DNA of 64,000 nt. Source: Streptomyces colonosanans (GTDB lineage: Bacteria > Actinomycetota > Actinomycetes > Streptomycetales > Streptomycetaceae). The notes under the pieces are model-generated. The model was not told where the DNA came from and did not search any database. It saw nothing but the letters and a program-made list of their open reading frames with translations. Shown here piece by piece: positions 1 to 9,275 of this stretch (the stretch's first letter is position 1; every line of letters starts with the position of its first letter). The stretch lies in contig NZ_MLYP01000058.1 in NCBI RefSeq assembly GCF_001866645.1, forward strand, positions 62,001-126,000. The letters run 5' to 3'. Both the position numbers and the translations under genes were made by a program.

Positions 1-1
1 C

Positions 2-3000
2 GGCCGGACCGCGGCCAACCTGATCCAGGGCAGGGCCGTGACCGACCCGAGGGTCGCCCTGGTGTTCCCGGGACAGGGCGCTCAGTGGCCGGGGATGGCC
101 GCGGAACTCATGGCGGCCGAGCCGGTCTTCGCCGAGCAGATGCGCGCGTGCGGGGAGGCGCTGGCAGAGTTCACCGACTGGTCGCTCGGCGCGGTGATCG
201 GCGGCGAGCCCGGCGCGGCGTCGCTCGACCGGGTCGACGTCGTCCAGCCCACGCTCTTCGCGGTGATGGTCTCGCTGGCCGAGCTCTGGCGCTCCCACGG
301 GCTCACGCCCGCAGCCGTGGCCGGTCACTCGCAGGGTGAGATCGCCGCCGCGTACATCGCCGGTGCCCTGTCGCTGCGGGACGCGGCCCGTGTCGTGGCG
401 CTGCGCAGCGCCGAACTGTCGCAGCTTTCCGGCCAGGGCGGCATGGCCTCGGTCGCCCTCGGCGCGGAGGCCGTCACCGACATGCTGGGCCGCTTCGCCG
501 GCCGTCTGTCGATCGCCGCGATCAACGGTCCGAGAAGCGTCGTGGTGGCCGGCGACGTCGGGGCCCTGGAGGACATGGCGGCCATCTGTGAGCGCGACGG
601 CGTCCGGTTCCGGCGCATCGATGTGGACTACGCCTCGCATTCGCCGCACGTGGAGCAGATCCGCGAGCGGCTCGGGCACGTCCTCAAGGGAATCACGCCC
701 CGTCCGGGGAAGGTGCCGTTCTACTCCGCGGCCACCGGTGGCCTGCTGGACACCACCGAACTCGGTCCGGAGTACTGGTACTACAGTCTCCGCGAGCGCG
801 TGCGGTTCGAAGGGGCGGTCCAGGCGCTGCTCGCGGACGGCCACAACCTGTTCATCGAGGCCAGCCCGCATCCGGTGCTCACGCCGGCGATCGAGGAGAC
901 GGTCGAGCACGCGGGGAGCAGCGCGAGAGCACTGGGCACGCTGCGCAGGAACGACGGCGGCACCGGGCGCTTCCTGACCTCCCTCGCCGAGGCGTACACC
1001 CAGGGCGCCGATGTGGACTGGCAGCCGGTCTTCGCCGGGCACGACGCGGAACCGGCTGCGATTCCGGACGTCGCCGACCACGAACTCGACGCCTGGCGCT
1101 ACCGCGTCGACTGGCGGCCCGCCGCCGATCTCGGAGAGCCGCAGCTGAGCGGAGACTGGCTGGTCCTGGCTCCCGGCACCGGCCCGGGCCGGGATTGCGC
1201 GCAGGCCGTGTGCGCAGCCCTCTCCGCACGGGGCGCGGACGTGCGGCAGCTCACGCTGGACCCGGCGCGCGACGGCCGGGAGCACATCGCCGGCCTGCTC
1301 CGGAACGAGACGGCCGCGGATGCGGCGGGCGTGCTGTCGCTGCTGGCGATGGACGAACGCCCGCACCAGGAGTTCCCTGACGTCCCCGCGGGAACGTCCG
1401 CCACCCTGGCCCTCGTCCAGGCGCTGGGCGACGTGGAGGCCGACATCCCGATGTGGCTGGCGACCAGCGGCGCGGTCTGCGTGGACGGCGGGGGCCTGGC
1501 ATCGCCCGCGCAGGCCCAGGTCTGGGGCCTGGGGCGGGTGGCCGGCCTGGAACTCCCGCAGCGCTGGGGCGGTCTGATCGACCTGCCCGGCTCGCCCGGC
1601 GAGGACGCGCTCGCGCGGCTGTGCGCAGTGCTGGGCGGCGGCCTGGGCGCGGAGGACCAGGTGGCGATACGGGACAGCGGTGTGCACGTGCCGCGGCTGG
1701 TACGTGACCCGGTGGCCGACCGGCCCGCGGCACGGGCCTGGAAGCCGGGCGGCAGCGTGCTGGTCACCGGTGGCACCGGACGGCTCGGCCGGCGCCTGGC
1801 CCGGTGGCTGGCCGCCTCTGGCGCGGACCACGTCATCCTTGCGAGCCTGCGCGGCCCGGACGCACCGGGCGCGGCCGAGCTCGAAGCGGACATCGTACGG
1901 TCCGGCGCGTCGGTGACGCTGGCGGCCTGCGACGTGGCCGACCGCGACGCGATGGAGGGCCTGCTGAGCGAGGCCCGGTCCGCGGGGCGGCCGGTGCACA
2001 CCGTCATCCACGCGGCGGTCGTCCCCGAGCCCGGCCCGCTGTCCGGGACGACGCCTGCGCAGCTGGCCTCCACCCTGCGCGCCAAGGCGACGGGTGCGCG
2101 CGTCCTGGACGAGCTGCTGAGCGAGGACGGCGCGGACACGGTGGACGCCTTCGTCCTGTTCTCCTCCGTCGCGGGTGTCTGGGGTGCAGCCGAGAACGGC
2201 GTTTTCGCGGCCGCCGACGCATACCTGGACGCACTGGCCGTCCAGCGCCGCGCCAGGGGCCAGGCGGCCACCACCATCGCCTGGAGCTTCTGGAACGCGT
2301 TCGGAGAGGACGCCGACGATCCGGCGGTGCAGGAGATGTTCACCAGCCAGTCGGAGCGGCAGGGCCTCCCGCTGCTGGATCCCGGACAGGCACTGCGGGC
2401 CCTGCGGCACGTGCTCGACCAGGACGAGACATCCGTGGCAGTCGCCGACGTGGAGTGGGAGCGGTTCGCCCCGCTCTACACTTCGGCCCGCCCCCGGCCG
2501 TTCCTCGACGAACTGCCGGACGTCCAGGGCGTAGCGGGCGGGGCGTCGGGTCATGGCGGGCAGGAGACGGGGTCGAGCGCCCTCGCCCAGCTGCTGGCAC
2601 GGACTCCCGAGTCCGAGCACGAGTGGGCGGTGCTGGACCTGGTCCGGACCGAGGCCGCAACCGTACTGGGGTACGGCCGCGCGAGCGACGTGGACCCCGA
2701 CCGGCCCTTCACCGAGATGGGGTCCGACTCCGTCACGGCGGTCGAGTTCCGGACCCGGCTGAACGTGGCCACCGGGCTGCGCCTGCCGGCGTCCCTTGCG
2801 TTCGACTACCCCACCGCCGCGGCCGTCACCGGCTGCCTGCTCGAGCTCGCCCCAGGTGCGTCGGCGGCGGAGCCCGCACCGGCCGTGACGTCCGAGAACC
2901 CGTCCGCCCTCGACGAGCCGATGGCGATCGTGGGTATGGCGTGCCGGCTGCCCGGTGGTGTGGCCACGCCGGAGGAGTACTGGGAGCTGCTGGCCGAGGG

Positions 3001-6000
3001 CCGGGACGCGGTGTCCGGGTTCCCGGCTGACCGGGGATGGGACCTGGCCGGGTTGTTCGATCCCGATCCCGATCACCTGGGGAAGTCGTACGTCCGCGAG
3101 AGCGGGTTCCTGGACCAGGCGGCCGAGTTCGACGCGGAGTTCTTCGGGATCTCCCCGCGCGAGGCGGTGACCATGGATCCGCGGCAGCGGCTGCTGCTGG
3201 AGACCTCCTGGGAACTGTTCGAGAACGCCGGCATCGATCCGCAGAGCCTGCGGGGGAGCCGCACCGGCGTGTTCGTCGGTGCCGGTCCGACGGACTACGC
3301 GACCGGGGCACCGCTGGCGCCGGCCGCCGCGGAGGGTTACGCGGTCACCGGAAGCACACCGGCTGTCATATCGGGGCGGGTGTCGTACGTGTTCGGGCTG
3401 GAGGGCCCGGCGGTGACGGTCGACACGGCGTGTTCGTCGTCCCTGGTGTCGCTGCACATGGCGTGCCAGGCGCTGCGGTCGGGCGAGTGCTCGATGGCGG
3501 TGGCCGGCGGCGTGGCGGTGATATCGAGCCCGAAGGTCTTCGTCGAGTTCAGCCGGCAGCGCGCGCTGTCGGCGGACGGGCGATGCAAGGCGTTCGCCGA
3601 GGCCGCGGACGGAACCGGGTTCGCCGAGGGCCTCGGCCTCCTGCTGGTCGAGCCGCTGTCGGAGGCCCGGCGCCAGGGGCATGAAGTCCTCGCGGTGATC
3701 CGGGGCTCGGCGGTGAACCAGGACGGTGCGTCGAACGGGCTGACGGCGCCGAACGGTCCGTCCCAGCAGCGGGTGATCCGCCAGGCGGTGGCCAACGCGG
3801 GCCTGGCGCTGCGCGATGTGGACGTGGTGGAGGCGCATGGCACGGGCACGACGCTGGGCGACCCGATCGAGGCGCAGGCGCTGCTGGCGACCTACGGGCA
3901 GGACCGGCCCGCGGGCAGGCCGCTCCTGCTGGGGTCGGTGAAGTCCAACATCGGCCACACGCAGGCCGCGGCCGGCGCGGTCGGTGTGATGAAGATGGTG
4001 CTGGCCATGCAGCACGGCGTGGTGCCCGCGACGCTGCACGTCGACGAGCCGAGCCGCAATGTGGACTGGTCCGCGGGCGAGGTCGAGCTGGCGGTGGAGG
4101 CGGTGCCGTGGCCCGACGATGGGCGCCCGCGGCGCGCGGGGGTGTCCTCGTTCGGGGTCAGCGGCACCAACGTCCACCTCATCCTCGAACAGCCGTCGGC
4201 CGAACAGCAGGAGAAGCAGGAAGACACCGCGCCCGATCCGGCTGCCCCGCAGGTTCCCTGGCCCGTCTCGGCGGCGTCCGCGGCTTCGCTGCGGCAGCAG
4301 GCGGGCAAGCTGCGGCGGCTGCTCGCGGACGAGTCCGGTGCGCAGCCGCGCGACATCGGCTGGAGCCTGGCCGCCGCGCGAGCGGCGCTGCCGCACCGCG
4401 CGGTGGTGCTCGGAGCCGAGCGGGACGACTACCTCGGTCGACTCACCCGGCTGGCCGACGGCGAGCCGGACCCCGGGCTGGTGCACGGCAGCGCACGGCG
4501 CAAGCCGCGGGTCGTCTTCGTCTTCCCCGGACAGGGCTCCCAGTGGTCCGGGATGGCCGTCGAACTGCTGGACACCTCCCCGGAGTTCGCCGGATACATT
4601 CGCGAGTGCGAGCAGGCCCTGGCCCCGTACACCGACTGGTCGCTGACCGCAGTGCTCCGCCAGGCGGACGGGGCGCCCGGCCTGGAGCGGGTCGACGTGG
4701 TGCAGCCGGCCCTCTTTGCGGTGATGGTGTCGCTGGCCCGCCTGTGGCAGCACTACGGGGTGAGCCCCGCGGCCGTCGTCGGACACTCCCAGGGCGAGAT
4801 CGCGGCTGCTTATGTGGCCGGCGCGCTGTCGCTGGAGGATGCTGCCAGGATCGTGGCCGTACGGGCCACGGCGATCACCCGGCTGACCGGCTCCGCCGGC
4901 ATGGCGTCGCTCCAGACTGACGAGAGCCAGGCGGCGGAACTGCTCGCGCCCGCGCAGGGACGGCTCACGATCGCGACCGTCAACAGCCCGTCGCAGGTCG
5001 TCGTGGCCGGCGACACCGATGCGCTGGACGACCTGACCGCCGCGTGCGAGCGGCGGGGAATCCGGATCCGGCGGATCGAGGTCACCTACGCGTCCCACTC
5101 GCCGCAGGTCGAGCCGATGCGCGACGACCTCCTGGCGAAGCTGAAGGGGATCTCCCCGCAGCGCGCGCGCATCCCGTTCTACTCCGCGGTGACCGGCGAG
5201 CCGGTCGACACCAGCGAGCTGGACGCGGCGTACTGGTACCGCAACCTGCGGGAGCCGGTGCTGTTCGCGCACGCCACCCGCGCGCTGCTCGACAACGGCT
5301 TCACGATGTTCGTCGAGGCGACTCCGCACCCCGTGCTGACCGCCGCGGTCATGGACACCGCCATCTCGGCGGACGACTCCGCCGAGCCGGTGACGGTGGG
5401 CTCGCTGCGCCGCGACGAAGGCGGCATGGCCCGGTTCGCCGCCTCGCTGTCCGAGGCGTGGGTGAACGGCGCCGACCTGGACTGGGCCAAGCTGATCCCC
5501 GACGGCAGGCGGGTCCCGCTGCCTACTTATGCCTTTGACCGGCAGCGGTTCTGGATGGACGACGAGCGTGCCGCTGTGGACCCGGCGGACCTCGGCGTGG
5601 CGGCGCCGGACCATCCGCTGCTCGGTGCCGCGCTGGAACTGGCGGACACCGGCGGCCTGGTGCTCACCGGGCGGCTGTCGGCCGGCACCCGGCCGTGGCT
5701 GGCCGACCACGGGGTCAACGGAGTGGCTCTGCTGCCCGGGACGGGGTTCGCCGAGCTGGCTCTGCGCGCCGGAGCCGAGGCTGGCTGCCCGCGGGTCGAG
5801 GAACTGACCCTGGAAGCGCCGCTGCTGCTGCACGGTACCGATCCGGTGCGCCTCCAGCTGGTGGTGGGCCCGCCCGACGGTTCCGGGCAGCGGCCGCTGG
5901 CCGTCTACTCACGGCCGGAGGGCGAGGACAGGGACTGGACGCGGCACGCGTCGGCGCTCCTGGCCACAGCCGGCAACACCGCCGCTGCCTCGCTGGCCGC

Positions 6001-9000
6001 CTGGCCGCCGCCCGGTGCCGAGGCGGTGCCGCTCGACCCGGACGCCTTCTACGCGGCGGGAGCGGAGGCCGGCTACACCTACGGGCCGTCGTTCCAGGGC
6101 CTGGCCCGCGCGTGGCGGCGCGGCGACGAGGTCTACGCCGAGGTGGCGCCGCCTGCCCAGGTGCAGGATGAGGCGGACCGGTACGGCATGCACCCCGCGC
6201 TGCTCGACGCGGCGCTGCACGCGATGGTGCTCGCCCCGTCCGCCGACCAGGGCGACGGCCAGGGCAGGACGGTGCGGCTGCCGTTCAGCCTGGCGGGCGT
6301 GTCGCTGTTCGCATCCGGCGCGCGAACGCTGCGCGTGCGCATCTCGCCGACGGGTCCGGGCGCGGTGGCACTGACCGCGGCGGACGAGAGCGGCGACCCG
6401 GTTCTGGCGATCGAACGCCTGGTGACCCGGCCGGTTTCGGCCGAACAGCTTTCGGCGGCGGCGGGCCCGGCCAACCGGTCCTTGTTCCAACTGGACTGGG
6501 TCCCGCTGCCGACGCCCAGGACCAGCGTCGGCGGCGACTGGGCCGTCATCGGCGAGGACGCCTTCGGCCTGGCCGGCTCGCTGCCGGCGTCGGGGATTCC
6601 GTTCCACTCCTATCCCGATGTGGCCGCCCTGCTCGGCGCGCTGGCCGGCGGTGCGCCGTCCCCCCGTGTCGCGGTGCTCCCCTGTGCGACGGTGGCCGGC
6701 GCCGGGCTGCCCGGTCAGGTCCTCGACCTGGCCAGCACGGTGCTGCACGACGTCCAGGCCTGGCTGGCCGACGACCGGACGGTCGATACGCGGCTGGTCG
6801 TGGTCACCCGCCGGGCGCTCCCGGCCGGGGACCCCGACGACGTGTACGACCTTGCCGCGGCGCCGGTGTGGGGGCTGGTCCGCTCAGCGCAGGCCGAGAA
6901 CCCGGGCCGGATCGTCCTCGCCGACCTGGACGAGCACGACTCCACGGCCGCGCTCGCGCATGCGCTGGTCGGCGACGAGCCGCAGTTCGCGATCCGGCGC
7001 GGCGCGCTGCTGATCCCCAGACTGGCGACAGCGGGCACGCCGCAGGGCAGGCTGACGCCGCCGCTCGGCGGCCGGTGGCGGCTCGAACCGGACCCGGCCG
7101 GCGTCCTGGACGCCATGACGGTGGCGGCGTGCCCGGAGACCGGAGAGCCCCTGGCAGCGGATCAGGTGCGGGTACGGGTCCGTGCGGCCGGGATCAGCTT
7201 CCACGATCTCCTGGTTGCTCTGGGGCTGCCCCCGGACGACGGCCTGTTCATCGGCGGTGAAGGGGCCGGCGTCGTCCAGTCGGTCGGTTCCGGCGTGACC
7301 GGTCTGAAGCCCGGGGACAGGGTCATGGGGCTGATGCCGCGCGCGTTCGGCACCGAAACGGTCACCGACCACCGCTGGCTGGTCCCGATCCCCGAGGACT
7401 GGTCGTTCGAGCAGGCGGCCTCGGTCCCCTCCGCCTTCCTGACCGCCTACTTCGCCCTGAACGACGCGGCGGGTCTGTGCCCCGGGCAGCGGGTCCTCAT
7501 CCACGCGGCGGCCGGCGGAGTCGGCACAGCGGCGGTCCAGATCGCCCGCCATCTGGGCGCCGAGGTGTTCGCCACGGCCAGCCCGTCCAAGCACGACGCG
7601 CTGCGGCTCATGGGCCTGGACGACGCCCACATCTCCTCGTCGCGGGACTCCGCGTTCGCCGACCGGGTGCTCGCCGCCACCGACGGTGCGGGGGTCGACG
7701 TGGTCGTCAATTCGCTGACCGGTGAACTCGTCGACGCCTCGCTGCGTCTGCTGCCCAAGGGCGGTCATTTCGTCGAGCTGGGCAAGACCGACCGCCGGGA
7801 CCCGGAGCAGGTCGCCGACGCACATCCGGGCGTGGTGTACCGGCCGGTGGACCTGGTGCCGGACATGAGCCCGGAGTCGGTCCGGACCGTGCTGACCGAT
7901 GTCGTCGGGCTGCTGCAGGACGGCGCCGTGCGGCCGCTGCCCGTCCGCACCTGGGACGTCCGTGACGCACCCGAGGCCTTCCGCTTCATGGCGCAGGCCA
8001 AGCACGTCGGCAAGCTCGTCCTGACGATCCCGGCCGCTCCCGATCCCGAGGGCACGGTGCTGATCACCGGCGGCACCGGAACGCTGGGTGCCCTGGTGGC
8101 GAAGCACATGGCCGGCCCCTGGGGGATGCGCCACATCGTGCTGGCGAGTCGCCAGGGCGCCAACGCGTCGGGCGCCGAGGAATTGCGCGCGGAGCTGGTC
8201 GGGTTGGGTGCCGACGTGCGGTTGGCCGCCTGCGACATCGCCGATCGCGAGGCCCTGGCGGACCTGCTGGCCGGGATTCCGGAGGAACACCCGCTCACTG
8301 CGGTGGTCCACACGGCGGGCGTGCTGGACGACACGGTGTTCACCTCCCTCACCAGCGAGCGCCTGGCGCCCGTGCTGCGTCCCAAGGTCGATGCGGCCGT
8401 GCACCTGGACGAGCTCACCACCGATCTCGACCTCGCCATGTTCGTCATGTACTCGTCTGCCGCCGGTCTGCTCGGCAATCCCGGGCAGGCCAACTACGGT
8501 GCGGCCAACGTGTTCCTCGACACGCTCGCCGCGGTCAGGCGCTCGCGCGGGCAGGCCGCCACGTCGATCGCCTGGGGTCTGTGGGCACCCGACAGCGCAC
8601 TGACAGGCCAGATGAACGCGCTGGACCGCGATCGGCTCTCCCGGTCCGGGGCGCAGGCCATGTCCGCCGCGGAAGGCCTCGCCTTGTTCGACCAAGGGGC
8701 CCAGGCCGGGGAGCCGCTGGTCGTGGCGGCGCACATCGACCGTGAAGCGCTGCTTGTGCAGGACGCCCAGGGGACGCTCTCTCCCGTGATGCGCCTGCTG
8801 GCGCCGCGTCGCGGTCGGTCGGACCGCAGTGCGAACGGCAGCAGCGCCGCCGCAGGAGAAGCCGATCAGTTCGCCGGGATGTCCGCGGCCGAGCGGCGCC
8901 AGGCGCTCGTGCTGCTGGTCAGGAAGCAGGCCGCCGCGGTGCTGGGCCATGGCTCGGCAACCGCACTGGACGTCGACCGCGGGTTCGTCGAGATGGGATT

Positions 9001-9268
9001 CGACTCACTGACCGCCGTCGAACTGCGCAACCGGCTGGCCACAGCCACCGGTTTGCGGCTGCCCGCGACCGTCATCTTCGACTGCCCGACGCCCGAGGAA
9101 CTCGCACGCCAGCTCAACGAGCGGCTCGCTCCGGTGAGCGACGCCCCGAGCGGCGGCGACCGGCAGGGCGTCGACGACGAGACCAGCACGGTCGACGACA
9201 TGGATGTGGACGAGCTGATCCGCGCCGTGCACGGTGCCGACGGCCATGAGCGGAACTCCGGAGAGTGA
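2..9268 (+). CDS. modular type I polyketide synthase, 5' end outside window
   Basis: The frame is open from base 2 and begins in a KS-AT linker, so the first ketosynthase lies outside the window. Domains, numbered from the GTG at 38: AT ~5-310 (GHSQG, Ser98; YASH 198-201, the methylmalonyl-CoA signature), KR ~565-760, ACP ~850-935 (GSDSV), KS ~958-1385 (Cys1132 in TACSSS, EAHGTGT, NIGHTQ), AT ~1490-1790 (Ser1584, YASH 1684-1687), DH ~1855-2130 (His1891 in HxxxGxxxxP, HPALLD), ER ~2345-2665 (GGVG cofactor loop), KR ~2670-2860 (LDD and NYGAAN, active B-type), ACP ~2945-3030 (GFDSL), short acidic docking tail. It adds two methylmalonyl-derived units; the second is fully reduced to a methyl-branched methylene. 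The first KR has Phe (codon at 2204) for the catalytic Tyr and Asp for the nearby Asn, so that beta-keto group is probably kept. The ER lacks the Tyr linked to 2S-methyl outcome. The stop lies 7 bp before the next PKS start. Confidence 0.97.
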   Translation, partial: GRTAANLIQGRAVTDPRVALVFPGQGAQWPGMAAELMAAEPVFAEQMRACGEALAEFTDWSLGAVIGGEPGAASLDRVDVVQPTLFAVMVSLAELWRSHGLTPAAVAGHSQGEIAAAYIAGALSLRDAARVVALRSAELSQLSGQGGMASVALGAEAVTDMLGRFAGRLSIAAINGPRSVVVAGDVGALEDMAAICERDGVRFRRIDVDYASHSPHVEQIRERLGHVLKGITPRPGKVPFYSAATGGLLDTTELGPEYWYYSLRERVRFEGAVQALLADGHNLFIEASPHPVLTPAIEETVEHAGSSARALGTLRRNDGGTGRFLTSLAEAYTQGADVDWQPVFAGHDAEPAAIPDVADHELDAWRYRVDWRPAADLGEPQLSGDWLVLAPGTGPGRDCAQAVCAALSARGADVRQLTLDPARDGREHIAGLLRNETAADAAGVLSLLAMDERPHQEFPDVPAGTSATLALVQALGDVEADIPMWLATSGAVCVDGGGLASPAQAQVWGLGRVAGLELPQRWGGLIDLPGSPGEDALARLCAVLGGGLGAEDQVAIRDSGVHVPRLVRDPVADRPAARAWKPGGSVLVTGGTGRLGRRLARWLAASGADHVILASLRGPDAPGAAELEADIVRSGASVTLAACDVADRDAMEGLLSEARSAGRPVHTVIHAAVVPEPGPLSGTTPAQLASTLRAKATGARVLDELLSEDGADTVDAFVLFSSVAGVWGAAENGVFAAADAYLDALAVQRRARGQAATTIAWSFWNAFGEDADDPAVQEMFTSQSERQGLPLLDPGQALRALRHVLDQDETSVAVADVEWERFAPLYTSARPRPFLDELPDVQGVAGGASGHGGQETGSSALAQLLARTPESEHEWAVLDLVRTEAATVLGYGRASDVDPDRPFTEMGSDSVTAVEFRTRLNVATGLRLPASLAFDYPTAAAVTGCLLELAPGASAAEPAPAVTSENPSALDEPMAIVGMACRLPGGVATPEEYWELLAEGRDAVSGFPADRGWDLAGLFDPDPDHLGKSYVRESGFLDQAAEFDAEFFGISPREAVTMDPRQRLLLETSWELFENAGIDPQSLRGSRTGVFVGAGPTDYATGAPLAPAAAEGYAVTGSTPAVISGRVSYVFGLEGPAVTVDTACSSSLVSLHMACQALRSGECSMAVAGGVAVISSPKVFVEFSRQRALSADGRCKAFAEAADGTGFAEGLGLLLVEPLSEARRQGHEVLAVIRGSAVNQDGASNGLTAPNGPSQQRVIRQAVANAGLALRDVDVVEAHGTGTTLGDPIEAQALLATYGQDRPAGRPLLLGSVKSNIGHTQAAAGAVGVMKMVLAMQHGVVPATLHVDEPSRNVDWSAGEVELAVEAVPWPDDGRPRRAGVSSFGVSGTNVHLILEQPSAEQQEKQEDTAPDPAAPQVPWPVSAASAASLRQQAGKLRRLLADESGAQPRDIGWSLAAARAALPHRAVVLGAERDDYLGRLTRLADGEPDPGLVHGSARRKPRVVFVFPGQGSQWSGMAVELLDTSPEFAGYIRECEQALAPYTDWSLTAVLRQADGAPGLERVDVVQPALFAVMVSLARLWQHYGVSPAAVVGHSQGEIAAAYVAGALSLEDAARIVAVRATAITRLTGSAGMASLQTDESQAAELLAPAQGRLTIATVNSPSQVVVAGDTDALDDLTAACERRGIRIRRIEVTYASHSPQVEPMRDDLLAKLKGISPQRARIPFYSAVTGEPVDTSELDAAYWYRNLREPVLFAHATRALLDNGFTMFVEATPHPVLTAAVMDTAISADDSAEPVTVGSLRRDEGGMARFAASLSEAWVNGADLDWAKLIPDGRRVPLPTYAFDRQRFWMDDERAAVDPADLGVAAPDHPLLGAALELADTGGLVLTGRLSAGTRPWLADHGVNGVALLPGTGFAELALRAGAEAGCPRVEELTLEAPLLLHGTDPVRLQLVVGPPDGSGQRPLAVYSRPEGEDRDWTRHASALLATAGNTAAASLAAWPPPGAEAVPLDPDAFYAAGAEAGYTYGPSFQGLARAWRRGDEVYAEVAPPAQVQDEADRYGMHPALLDAALHAMVLAPSADQGDGQGRTVRLPFSLAGVSLFASGARTLRVRISPTGPGAVALTAADESGDPVLAIERLVTRPVSAEQLSAAAGPANRSLFQLDWVPLPTPRTSVGGDWAVIGEDAFGLAGSLPASGIPFHSYPDVAALLGALAGGAPSPRVAVLPCATVAGAGLPGQVLDLASTVLHDVQAWLADDRTVDTRLVVVTRRALPAGDPDDVYDLAAAPVWGLVRSAQAENPGRIVLADLDEHDSTAALAHALVGDEPQFAIRRGALLIPRLATAGTPQGRLTPPLGGRWRLEPDPAGVLDAMTVAACPETGEPLAADQVRVRVRAAGISFHDLLVALGLPPDDGLFIGGEGAGVVQSVGSGVTGLKPGDRVMGLMPRAFGTETVTDHRWLVPIPEDWSFEQAASVPSAFLTAYFALNDAAGLCPGQRVLIHAAAGGVGTAAVQIARHLGAEVFATASPSKHDALRLMGLDDAHISSSRDSAFADRVLAATDGAGVDVVVNSLTGELVDASLRLLPKGGHFVELGKTDRRDPEQVADAHPGVVYRPVDLVPDMSPESVRTVLTDVVGLLQDGAVRPLPVRTWDVRDAPEAFRFMAQAKHVGKLVLTIPAAPDPEGTVLITGGTGTLGALVAKHMAGPWGMRHIVLASRQGANASGAEELRAELVGLGADVRLAACDIADREALADLLAGIPEEHPLTAVVHTAGVLDDTVFTSLTSERLAPVLRPKVDAAVHLDELTTDLDLAMFVMYSSAAGLLGNPGQANYGAANVFLDTLAAVRRSRGQAATSIAWGLWAPDSALTGQMNALDRDRLSRSGAQAMSAAEGLALFDQGAQAGEPLVVAAHIDREALLVQDAQGTLSPVMRLLAPRRGRSDRSANGSSAAAGEADQFAGMSAAERRQALVLLVRKQAAAVLGHGSATALDVDRGFVEMGFDSLTAVELRNRLATATGLRLPATVIFDCPTPEELARQLNERLAPVSDAPSGGDRQGVDDETSTVDDMDVDELIRAVHGADGHERNSGE
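3371..3510 (+). repeat. KS segment identical to 9813-9952 (copy 1)
   Basis: A 140-bp stretch around the KS active-site cysteine is identical by eye to 9813-9952 in the next PKS gene, while flanking bases differ at many synonymous sites. This fits recent recombination or gene conversion between KS domains. Confidence 0.9.
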
Positions 9269-9275
9269 GGTCCCG

